A stretch of DNA of 64,000 nucleotides from CBDFNC01 sp965249895 (GTDB lineage Bacteria > Pseudomonadota > Gammaproteobacteria > Enterobacterales > CBDFNC01), in assembly GCA_965249895.1 (NCBI GenBank), contig CBDFNC010000004.1, positions 992,001 through 1,056,000 on the forward strand, given 5' to 3'. Both the position numbers and the translations under genes were made by a program. Below the pieces are notes generated by a model. It made no database searches and had not been told where the DNA came from. It was given only the letters and a program-made list of their open reading frames with translations. Shown here in pieces: positions 17,711 through 25,589 of this stretch. Each line of letters opens with the position of its first letter. The first letter of the stretch is position 1.

Positions 17711-18169
17711 ATGGATATGAAGACCGACACTACAACGCTTCTTAATGCCGAAGGAAATGAGCCCTTAGTACCTGGCCTTGACATTATTTATAACTGGAGA
17801 TACGCATGGATGCGAGCAATTGCCGTTGCTTGGGAAAATGAAGAATTCAAGGTTAGGCTTTTAAATAACCCCAAAGAAGCATTGGAGGAGCTTGGGTTTA
17901 CAGGAAAGAGTACATCAGGAAATGATAAAGTTGACCTCTATAGCCTACTTGATATAAAAATTGAAGAAGCTGAGGCCAATGATAATAGTCACTATCAAGA
18001 TAAAAATGGTGACTTAAAAGGAAATGGATGGCTAAAAGCAATTGAAAATGGCGAATTGAAGATGGAACTAACGCTAAAACTACCTTCAGCTCCAAAAGAA
18101 TCACAAAGAGCTATTGCATTGACTGAATATGATGCAGCTGGAAAAATCTACCCATTTACGGGTTGTTAA
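17711..18169 (+). CDS. RiPP precursor 2, BMA_0021/0022-like TOMM family with NHLP-type leader
   Basis: This 152-aa paralogue of precursor 1 has the leader motif WRYAWMRAIAVAW at residues 29-41, followed by FKVRLLNNPKEALEELGF, a classic nitrile-hydratase-like leader helix. A strand region MELTLKLPSAP precedes the C-terminal box AIALTEYDAAGKIYPFT (134-150), ending GC. The terminal Cys152 is the only cysteine in either precursor. The two proteins differ mainly in the middle, where this one has an insertion (about residues 63-105), and in the last two residues (TA against GC). The ATG at 17711 or at 17717 could be used; no strong ribosome site distinguishes them. Confidence 0.87.
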   Translation: MDMKTDTTTLLNAEGNEPLVPGLDIIYNWRYAWMRAIAVAWENEEFKVRLLNNPKEALEELGFTGKSTSGNDKVDLYSLLDIKIEEAEANDNSHYQDKNGDLKGNGWLKAIENGELKMELTLKLPSAPKESQRAIALTEYDAAGKIYPFTGC

Positions 18170-18180
18170 CAGTATATTCT

Positions 18181-18216
18181 AATTTGAATGCATTTATTAT
18201 TAAATGCATTCAAATT
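18181..18216. terminator. Bidirectional terminator between precursor 2 and the radical SAM gene
   Basis: A perfect 16-base-pair A+T-rich stem (AATTTGAATGCATTTA and its complement) with a TTAT loop lies between convergent genes, 11 and 23 bases from their stops. Confidence 0.85.
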
Positions 18217-18239
18217 TTGAACTAAAAATATTGTCACTT

Positions 18240-19547
18240 TTATTCAATGTTCACTGGTATTATTGTTGACGAACTAACACTCACAGTTCTTTTTTTAGAA
18301 AATAGCTCACCCAAGTTTTCGATTTTCACCAAATGATCATCATATGGAATGAGCTTTATTTCCCCCTCTGCTTCTGAATTTGGTGACTGGATACACTTTA
18401 ATGCGAAGTACTTTTTAAGACCAACCTCTATAATACCGTCAAGTAAAACTCGATAGGTGTTATTCATAAAGACCGGGCCACGAACAACTCTAGCAAGCCC
18501 AGTAATATTTCTATAGGCTTGCTTGAAAATATGTAGGCTTTCTGCAAGAGGTAAACGAAATGCACCCTTTGGATCATGATCAGCTTCCATAAACATATAG
18601 TACGGATGCATCCCCATAGAAACTTGCTTGTTCCACATTTTCTCCCAAACTTTAGCCGAATCGTTAATACCTTTGACTAACGGTCCTTGACAACGAATCA
18701 CCGTACCGGTCGACTGGATACGAGTAATAGCTTCTTTAACTACTATCGTTTCTAATTCAGCCGGGTGAGTAAAGTGGGCGATCAGCGTCATATGCTTACC
18801 ACGAGACTGAACATACTTAAACAAGCCAAGCAATTCATCAGAATCTATATCACTGGTAAACCTGTATGGCCACCACGCTAAAGACTTGGTACTAATACGA
18901 ATAACCTTAACGCTTTCGACATCTAAAAGCGGGTCAATATACCTTTTAAGCATTTCAGCTTTTACAGTGAGAGGATCTGACCCAGTAATCAGTACATCGG
19001 TTATTGCAGGGTTCGATCTTAGGTACTCAACAGGCACATTAGGATCTGAATAAGCCGTGTTTCTTTGCAAATCTGGATCAACAAACTGAACCCACCGAAA
19101 GCAATATGAACAATATGCATGGCATGTTTTTACTGCGGGGGATGGAAAAACATTTAATATGGTTGGAAAAGGATGATATAAGCCGGGAATAGGTATGCCA
19201 TTTAGACGAGGTATCAATTCCGGTTGGACGTTCATGTTGGGCCAGAGCCTACGCTTCATCTTATCTATTGCAGTTTTTTTATCCTGCTCTGACAGTTCAC
19301 TAGTTAACAAATGCTTCAGGTGTTTGTAATCCTCATCAAACAACATGTCCTTACGTGGAAAACAAAGCCGGTACATAGGATCATCCTGTAAATGTTCCCA
19401 ATCGATAAGTTTGTCTAACACGTAGTTATTTGTTTTAAAGTGCAGTAGCTGAGTTAATACATCGAACTCTTCCCTCAAAGTAAGAGGCATATTATTATAG
19501 TAAGGGGTATTTCTGAACGACTTGTGGGAATATTGTACAAATTTCAT
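18240..19547 (-). CDS. KamA-like radical SAM protein of the TOMM locus
   Basis: This 435-aa radical SAM enzyme has the fold of the lysine 2,3-aminomutase (KamA) family. The [4Fe-4S] motif C142-x3-C146-x2-C149 lies in KTCHAYCSYCFRW, preceded by FPSPAVK, and ITGSDPL is the SAM-binding GGD-like motif of the family. The C-terminal PLP-lysine motif of aminomutases (PGGGGK) is absent; the corresponding area reads ARVVRGPVFMNN. It is longer than EpmB (about 340 aa). It is transcribed towards precursor 2, with a shared terminator between them. A role in modifying the precursors by a radical step is inference from location and the missing PLP site. Start choice is uncertain because no strong ribosome site is seen. 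Confidence 0.84.
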   Translation of the reverse strand: MKFVQYSHKSFRNTPYYNNMPLTLREEFDVLTQLLHFKTNNYVLDKLIDWEHLQDDPMYRLCFPRKDMLFDEDYKHLKHLLTSELSEQDKKTAIDKMKRRLWPNMNVQPELIPRLNGIPIPGLYHPFPTILNVFPSPAVKTCHAYCSYCFRWVQFVDPDLQRNTAYSDPNVPVEYLRSNPAITDVLITGSDPLTVKAEMLKRYIDPLLDVESVKVIRISTKSLAWWPYRFTSDIDSDELLGLFKYVQSRGKHMTLIAHFTHPAELETIVVKEAITRIQSTGTVIRCQGPLVKGINDSAKVWEKMWNKQVSMGMHPYYMFMEADHDPKGAFRLPLAESLHIFKQAYRNITGLARVVRGPVFMNNTYRVLLDGIIEVGLKKYFALKCIQSPNSEAEGEIKLIPYDDHLVKIENLGELFSKKRTVSVSSSTIIPVNIE

Positions 19548-19785
19548 GTGTGAGTAATGTTCCGATGACGCGCGCTAATACATATAGCTTTGAAGCTAAC
19601 ATTTCGATAATCTGTATTCAATGCATGGTTACCCCCTCATCTACTTTTCCAAGTTATTTCCTAAACCTCTACAACCTCTCACTTTTATCAATTCCTTTTA
19701 ACCAAACTTGATATTTCCCAGGTAAAACTAAGATACTAGCCATGAAGAAACTAATAACTAAGCCTTGAGCTGGATCTCCCTCGTT
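19548..19785. other. Divergent intergenic region between radical SAM and YcaO genes
   Basis: This must hold promoters for both directions. An eight-codon mini-ORF (MKKLITKP) at 19742-19768 ends just before the YcaO start, in another frame. It could be an unrelated chance ORF. No clear operator is seen. Confidence 0.3.
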
Positions 19786-21948
19786 ATGACTCGACAAGAT
19801 AAATTAATTTTTTGGCATCCAAAATACAAAGTAGAAATCAGAGAAAGCAATCATATTCTTCTGCTTTCGGAAACAGGCCAGTTCTTGCTTGCAGACCCTT
19901 GCTATCAGCCATTGATTACGCTTATCGATAGCCCTAGAACTCACTCCCAAATTGTTGCCAGGATAGAAAACCCTATGCAGCAATTTATGATGATGCAAAC
20001 CATGGAGTCACTACTGAAGCAAGGGGTTTTAGTTGAAGGACTACCGTCGGAAGACTATAAAACACCCGCGTTCAAAATGGCCGAGCTTGCCCCCATTGAG
20101 CTTTCACCCTTTGTTTCTTTGTATGATTTATCTGAGTTAGATGGTCTGAACTTGATCACTGAGCTAACCAATCACCTCAGAATAGAACGCAAGCTCAACC
20201 TGGTTATTGTCGATGATTATCTTGACCCCAGACTCGAAGCTTTAAACGATACATTCAGAAACAGCGCCGAGTCATGGTTATTGCTCAAAATTAGCGGCGA
20301 GCAGCCCACTCTTGGCCCTTTGTTTACCCCTGATATCGAAGCGACCCCTTGCTGGCACTGCCTTAGCCATCAGATGCTGGAAAACCAGCCTGTGCGCCGA
20401 TACTTGCAGTATAAAAATTGCCAAGACTTCTTTGCCTTACCTGTATTGATGTCAAGGCAAAGAATAGAGGCGACTCTGCCCCAGATTACCGAGTGCTTGG
20501 CTAAGTTATTGCAAAGCAAAAATCACAGCTTGTATACAGTTAACAATTCAGGCGCAGCGCCAGCTAAACATCAGGCCATTCACCGGCCACATTGCCCGTC
20601 ATGCGGCGACCCCAAGCTCATGAGCTGGCAAACATCGGCACCTGTCACTCTTGAAAACTGCATCAAGGCTTATGATATCGATGGCGGCTCCCGCTCGGTA
20701 ACTCCCGAGCAAACCGTCGCCAGCATCAGTCCATTTATCAGCCCGGTGAGCGGTTTTATTAATCAAATATCTGAACTGCCCAAACCTGCCGATACACCTA
20801 TCACCATTTATCGAACCTCATTCTTTAAAACACCGTTTTCAGCGGACAAGTTAACCAACAACGATTTTGTGCAAGTATCCCTCGGCAAAGGTGTGGGTGA
20901 CGTGCAATCTCAAGCCAGCGGTTTGTGTGAATCCGTAGAGCGCTATGCGGCTTTATACCAAGGTGATGAAACAGTTGTGTACGCTGAGTACGACAAGCTA
21001 CAAAAAGTGTCCTATCTACCGCAGCAGCTCGCGCCATATAGTCAGGCCCAGTATGCCTCTTTTACCGCCCCAGAATTTCCTGAGAGCCTGAGCAAGCATA
21101 GCGCCAAGCCTTTTAATATGGAGAAGGCCATCCATTGGTCACCAGTATGGTCGCTAACGCACGACGAAACCCGATATTTACCCTTTAGTTATTGCTATGC
21201 CAATACCCCCTATGATGATGTTCAATATAGCCGTTGGGGCTCCAATGGCTGTGCTGCCGGAAACACTCTGGAAGAAGCCATACTTCAAGGATATTTTGAA
21301 CTGATAGAGCGGGATGCGACGGCAATCTGGTGGTACAACAAAGTACAGCGCCCACAAGTTGACCTTAGCGAGCTACCGGAAGGGAATTTACAACGTATCC
21401 GCCAAACCCTGGATAAAGAATGGGATTATTGGGTTTTGGATATCAGCCATGATTTCAAGGTGCCAGTGATGGCGGCGATAAGCCAACATAAGGAGACGGG
21501 TAAGTTCAGCTTAGGCTTTGGGTGTCATTTAAGCGCCAGCCTGGCTGCACAACGGGCGCTCACTGAGCTTTGTCAGCTGATCCCCATTCGGGAGCAAAAT
21601 GCGGCGCCGTTTGACTTTAACGCCATTCAAGACGAAGCATACCTTTATCCCCGCGAAGAGCATAAGCCAGTACCATTGCAAGACTACTGTGCATTTACCA
21701 GCGACGATATAAAGGACGATATTCAGTTTCTGGTTGGTCAGGCGGATAGACTGGGCATGGAAACTCTGGTGCTTAATTACAGTCGCCCTCACCTTCCCAT
21801 AAAGACCGCCAAGGTAATCGTTCCTGGTTTGTGCCATATATGGCCGCAACTGGGTAATCAACGCCTGTACCAGGTTCCAGTTAGTTTAGGCTGGTATTCG
21901 GCTACGAAGACTGAGCAAAGCATTAATCGGCAAGCGTTATACATTTAG
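19786..21948 (+). CDS. TOMM cyclodehydratase: docking scaffold fused to YcaO
   Basis: The 720-aa fusion combines the two halves of an azoline-forming cyclodehydratase. Residues 1 to about 280 are the E1-like docking scaffold that binds the leader peptide, with an N-terminal winged-helix-like recognition region and two zinc pairs, C189/C192 (CWHC) and C270/C273 (CPSC). Residues about 285-720 are the ATP-dependent YcaO domain, with SGLCESVERY (E382, E385) and GYFELIERD (E505, E508). These sites bind Mg-ATP and activate the peptide amide. The C-terminus ends SINRQALYI and lacks the proline-rich PxPxP tail common in azoline-forming YcaO proteins. I use the ATG at 19786; a TTG seven codons earlier is in frame. 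It is more G+C-rich than its upstream neighbours. Confidence 0.9.
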   Translation: MTRQDKLIFWHPKYKVEIRESNHILLLSETGQFLLADPCYQPLITLIDSPRTHSQIVARIENPMQQFMMMQTMESLLKQGVLVEGLPSEDYKTPAFKMAELAPIELSPFVSLYDLSELDGLNLITELTNHLRIERKLNLVIVDDYLDPRLEALNDTFRNSAESWLLLKISGEQPTLGPLFTPDIEATPCWHCLSHQMLENQPVRRYLQYKNCQDFFALPVLMSRQRIEATLPQITECLAKLLQSKNHSLYTVNNSGAAPAKHQAIHRPHCPSCGDPKLMSWQTSAPVTLENCIKAYDIDGGSRSVTPEQTVASISPFISPVSGFINQISELPKPADTPITIYRTSFFKTPFSADKLTNNDFVQVSLGKGVGDVQSQASGLCESVERYAALYQGDETVVYAEYDKLQKVSYLPQQLAPYSQAQYASFTAPEFPESLSKHSAKPFNMEKAIHWSPVWSLTHDETRYLPFSYCYANTPYDDVQYSRWGSNGCAAGNTLEEAILQGYFELIERDATAIWWYNKVQRPQVDLSELPEGNLQRIRQTLDKEWDYWVLDISHDFKVPVMAAISQHKETGKFSLGFGCHLSASLAAQRALTELCQLIPIREQNAAPFDFNAIQDEAYLYPREEHKPVPLQDYCAFTSDDIKDDIQFLVGQADRLGMETLVLNYSRPHLPIKTAKVIVPGLCHIWPQLGNQRLYQVPVSLGWYSATKTEQSINRQALYI

Positions 21949-21984
21949 CGCTCAACGCTAGATAGCGCCCATAGTGAAACAAGG

Positions 21985-22145
21985 TAAACCGTCATTCCCA
22001 TGGAAATGGGAATCTAGTGACCTAAGGCATGCACCGAGCTAGCTTTCAGGCCGCTGGACCGAGTGTCGGACCATCCAGATGTCGGACCACCGCCTACACG
22101 AGAATGACAACATAGCGTTTCCGGATGGACATTAGCTATGTGCCC
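21985..22145. repeat. Dispersed repeat, copy flanking the RiPP locus on the right
   Basis: It runs from GTCATTCCC to GAATGACA, then GTTTCCGGATGGACATTAG, the latter matching the family end. The interior (GCACCGAGCTAGC, GACCGAGTGTCGGACCATCC, AGATGTCGGACCACC) is nearly the reverse complement of the copy at 31750-31870. Confidence 0.7.
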
Positions 22146-22521
22146 ATAGTAAAAGCAACAAAGTGGAAACCACAGTGCTGTTCAGAGTCAGGTTACTTTT
22201 CAGGCATATTACCAGTGTCTGATTTCGCTGCCCTGCGGTTCTCGACAAAATGGATCATTACTAATTAGCCTACGCGTAATTGCACAAATTTTGTGTTACC
22301 GCTAGGGCACGAAACTGAGGAAACTGAGATGTGTGAATAACCCTCACCCAAAAGATTATTCATGCATTTGATGTCGAGCGTTGATGCAGCACTTCGTAAT
22401 ATGTACACAGTGCACCCATCATTATGTGTTTAGGGGTTATCTTTCGCTTTATTTAAGTCATTTTTTAGTCACTCACATAGAGCGATTGAGAATTTAAATA
22501 GACAATAAAGAACCCCTTATA

Positions 22522-22547
22522 ATGTCAGTTAAGTCATTAACTGACAT
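22522..22547. repeat. Perfect 11+11 palindrome
   Basis: ATGTCAGTTAA-GTCA-TTAACTGACAT is a perfect inverted repeat with a four-base loop and no T run. It could be an operator or a small hairpin of a non-coding transcript. Confidence 0.5.
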
Positions 22548-22643
22548 GGGAATTTGACCTGGTTCAAAAAACGGCAGAATTTGTAATTTACTGTAATAGA
22601 TAGCCTTCTGATCACTACCTATAGTTTATAACGGTCCGATTAC

Positions 22644-22718
22644 GTTTCACCTAAGACGAGTACTAATTCCAAGAATTTCCACGTATATTGAGATTTGTCT
22701 TAGGTGAAACCTTTTTTT
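22644..22718 (+). terminator. Long-stem hairpin followed by T run
   Basis: GTTTCACCTAAGAC at 22644 and its exact reverse complement at 22697 are separated by 39 bases and followed by seven T residues. It looks like a terminator with a very large loop, yet no gene ends upstream of it. Confidence 0.5.
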
Positions 22719-22895
22719 ATTCAAAGTATTAGCTTTATTCGAAGCAAACTACCCAACAGCTCCCTGGCAACTCTACTATGCGTCTGCTCGCAGAGATGTA
22801 ATTACCGGTAATAGCCCTATTGATGGTAACAACTATAATGTTACCGTTTTTAGATGTCAGCTTGCCGGAAGGTTAGCAATCAACGGAATGGATTT

Positions 22896-23162
22896 ATGGC
22901 GATAAAAGTAAAAGAAGGCCTTACCTGGTTTAAGTACGACACCAGCCGAAACTGGGAATTAGAGCGTATCGACTGGGAAACAGACGATTATGAAATGGGT
23001 ATCCTCTTTATCAAGGAAATACCCGAAACCCGCTTCAAGCGGGGCGATGTTATCGTTGTACAACAGGAAGGTAAGGTTGGGACAAAAACCTGTATGGTTG
23101 AACGTGAGTACGCTCACTCCCGCTATCCCACTGATTGCTTGAAAATTGTCGCATTTAGTTAG
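22896..23162 (+). CDS. Small conserved-looking protein of unknown function
   Basis: This soluble protein of 88 aa starts MAIKVKEGLTWFKYDTS and is rich in charged and aromatic residues (ELERIDWETDDYE, FKRGDVIVVQQEG). It has no membrane segment or motif I recognise. I chose the ATG at 22896 because GGAATGGA lies just upstream; an in-frame start at 22854 would add 14 residues. Coding-like codon use and amphipathic patterning suggest a real gene, but I do not recognise the family. Confidence 0.6.
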   Translation: MAIKVKEGLTWFKYDTSRNWELERIDWETDDYEMGILFIKEIPETRFKRGDVIVVQQEGKVGTKTCMVEREYAHSRYPTDCLKIVAFS

Positions 23163-23239
23163 CTTTTTGACGCAACTACACGCCACGAAGCTATAAATAT
23201 ACCGCTGCAACTCTCAATCAACTACGACACACTAGCTCT

Positions 23240-24936
23240 CTATAGGGGAAGCAGGACTAGCTTTTGATCCCGATATGCGAGTTTACAAGGCCCCCTAGGC
23301 TCTGTAGTGTGAAAGGCCTCAGTTGCCACGTAGATGGACACTCCTAGGTACATTTGCTTGCCCACTAGTACCTGAACCTGACTTAAAAAATCATTGACAA
23401 GTTGTTTTTGTCGCTCCATATCGTCGGTTAATGCGCCAATTAACGCCATCAGATGAGCCTTGGTATTGTTTAACCTTTGTTTGATCTCATCCTTTTTCTC
23501 GCCTATGGGCATTTTTTTAACTTTAACTAAAGCCGACAAGACACAAGCCGGTTTTTAGTCGCTTCTATTTCTTGTAATTCATTTAGTTTTTGTTGCTCCT
23601 GATCCATTTCAGCCTTAAGCCGGTTTTTAGTCGCTTCTATTTCTTGTAATTCGCCCTCTAGCCAGATTTCTGTTTTCCCCCCAGCCTGCGCCCCCATTGT
23701 CATGGTAGATAGCCCTTTGCCAGCGATGATCTTACCACCCAGTAGGGTCCCCCTAAAACCTTGCTCATCGGCGACTCGCACATGCCCAGCACAGGTGACC
23801 CCACAGTGAAGCAATTGGCTGAATATCTGCACATCTTCCTCACAATGTAATGATGAGTATTGGGCAAACTTCGCGCTTAGATTTCCATCGACTTTAACAG
23901 TGCAGGAATAATCCGTGCATTCTTCTGCCACCCGATGTCCAACGATTCCCTTAGTCACCACCAGATCACAGCCCACTTCGACATATGCAGATTCTATAAA
24001 TCCGCCGACCACGACATCTCCTTTGGCTATAACCCGCATACCTTCGCCAATATTGCCTGCAATGACGACACTGCCGTCATATTCAATATGGCCAAAACCC
24101 ACATTCACCTCATCGACCAACAGCACATCATCCACAAACATGCCCCTGTCCAGTTCAGAAGGTAACCCTTCTTGTGTAGCTATAAGTAAGTCGGGATCTT
24201 CAGGGCTAATATCTGTTCCGTCTCCCAGGGCAAAGGGGAATTCCTTGCCCGGCTCATGTGACAATGTTTCTCCGGTCACCTTGTATCCGGGAGCGCCCGG
24301 AATACAAGGATGTTTACGCATTAACTCGGCGCCCTTTTTTACTGTGACCAAACCGCCTAAGTCTCGCATATCTACTTTACCTCCGGCGGTTTCCTGTGGT
24401 TGGAGCAGTCTTTCTTTTGGGGTTGCAACAAGACGCTCAAACCGGCTATCTTCCCCATTCTCAGCGGGCTTTCCGCGGGCGACTGTCAGCTTTATTTTTT
24501 GTCCTGGTTTAGCATTTTCAGACACTTCTAGCAGCCTTTCTATGTCCGTTGCCAAGATCCCTTCCACTACACCCTTTCTCAACAAGGCCTGCTCAAGTTC
24601 ATTTTTGCTGACGGGCACGCCACCATAAGCAGCCTGGATAGCCACAGTGGCAAACATTTCGTCGGGATCCACTTCGACAATAAACTTCGCATCCAGTCGT
24701 TCGGCAATCATGATGGGCTTACTGTCGTTTACGCTACCTGACCCACTGCCACTGGCTTGGGTAAAGCACTTGATCAGCTCATGAACACCTTCGTCATTGA
24801 CTTTGAATTTTTTGTAAATCGAGCTATTCAATAACTCAGTGATTTTTACTTCATCTACAGGATCTGAAACTGGGGTGGGTTGGATGAATACACGGGATTG
24901 ATCTTTTGATATCTGCAGCAATTTCTTTGATAGCAT
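23240..24936 (-). pseudogene. FapA/DUF342-family gene, frameshifted near the 3' end
   Basis: This polymer of beta-helix repeats is of the DUF342/FapA family (flagellar assembly protein A in vibrios; the function elsewhere is unclear). The first frame (24936-23527) gives 469 aa, with family features EVDPDEMFATVAIQAAYGG, a glycine-rich beta-helix (VVIAGNIGEGMRV, GDVVVGGFIESAYVEV) and a C-terminal coiled coil. There the 24-aa unit with ELQEIEATKNRL occurs twice through a 36-base exact direct repeat (23545-23580 and 23617-23652, period 72). The frame then ends VSCRL. The missing C-terminus continues in another frame at 23539-23240 (KVKKMPIGEKKDE... ending KLAYRDQKLVLLP), so the two together make one family-length protein. 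Either a true frameshift mutation or a sequencing error could explain it. Confidence 0.8.
23545..23652 (-). repeat. In-gene 72-base-period duplication
   Basis: The exact 36-base copies at 23545-23580 and 23617-23652 are separated by 36 bases. The unit encodes part of the coiled coil and immediately precedes the reading-frame break of the FapA-family gene. Confidence 0.88.
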
Positions 24937-25091
24937 TTTGCTTCCCTTCTGCCAATGACACCGACTAAAAGGTGTCTACGTCCTAAAACTTATAATTACA
25001 ATTAAGTCAACTAGAGCAAAGTTTAAGCGTAAGGAAAGAAGCTTGCCAAATTTAGCGGATAAAAAGGGGAAATATATAGCCCCTCGTCAAT

Positions 25092-25390
25092 GAATTCCGT
25101 CCTGAAGCATGTGTTTTACTTCCGCAGAATGCCAATATCTGATTACACCTGAATCTAATCAGGCCTGCAAAACGAAATAAATTCAGGGAGGTATGATTCG
25201 TCGAATTCTAAAAGCACAAATTCATTGTTTTGTAATGAGCAAATGTTTGCTACCACTGCTCGCCGGTCATTGTCAGCTGGTATGGTCCGACATCTCGGTC
25301 TAACGCGGCACCGAGTAGGCCACTGGATTCCGAGATGTCGGACCACCACGTACCAGGGAATGACAGAGTCGACGTTTCAGGATAGGCACT
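25092..25390. repeat. Composite dispersed repeat
   Basis: It begins near TCCGTCCTGAAGC and ends GTTTCAGGATAGGCACTAACTA, the family end. The inner part has GGTCCGACATCTCGG, ACCGAGTAGGCCACTGGATTCC and GTCGGACCACC, as in the copies at 22.0 and 31.8 kb. Its right end directly abuts the next element. Confidence 0.6.
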
Positions 25391-25575
25391 AACTAATGCC
25401 CGTCCTGAAACAGGGGATTCGGAAAGCTGAACTGTGCGCTTGTAGGAGCTAAATTTGTTCGTCTAACGTTGCTATCACTGGCTTCGCGGGTTTTACCCGC
25501 TCCTACGACGCTCGCAACTTTTGCCGTTAACTGGCCCAGGATCGACGTTTCAGTATGGGCACTAACTAGTGTTTG
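25383..25575. repeat. MITE-like dispersed repeat, copy at 25.4 kb
   Basis: The left end CACTAACTAATGCCCGTCC and right end (reverse complement CACTAGTTAGTGCCCATAC) form terminal inverted repeats of about 25 bases that both continue into CTGAAAC. The interior closely matches the copy at 5153-5334, including TCGCAACTTTTGCCGTTAA. Confidence 0.78.
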
Positions 25576-25589
25576 CGGCTGGGCACGAG

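Larger units (their letters stand above)
21949..22895. other. Long gene-free interval after the RiPP locus
   Basis: About 950 bases without a convincing gene. It holds a dispersed repeat copy (21985-22145), a perfect palindrome (22522-22547) and a long hairpin with a T run (22644-22718). The last two could mark an unannotated small RNA or the remains of a lost gene. Confidence 0.55.
24937..25589. other. Intergenic region filled mainly by dispersed repeats
   Basis: No gene was seen in 653 bases. The first 150 bases contain the FapA-gene upstream region. The rest is two abutting repeat elements. Confidence 0.55.

Noticed and set aside
18240..19547. Lysine 2,3-aminomutase or EpmB for EF-P
   Set aside because: The PLP-lysine motif is missing, the protein is longer than EpmB, and no efp or epmA gene is near.
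22644..22718. An integron attC site
   Set aside because: The inverted arms lack the attC core sites and there is no integrase or cassette nearby.
9788..22895. SagB-type dehydrogenase, ABC exporter or immunity gene of the RiPP locus
   Set aside because: All frames of the locus were read by eye and none shows the corresponding motifs; such functions, if needed, must be encoded elsewhere.
25155..25349. A 64-codon minus-strand open frame
   Set aside because: It lies within the composite dispersed repeat and has no protein-like pattern.
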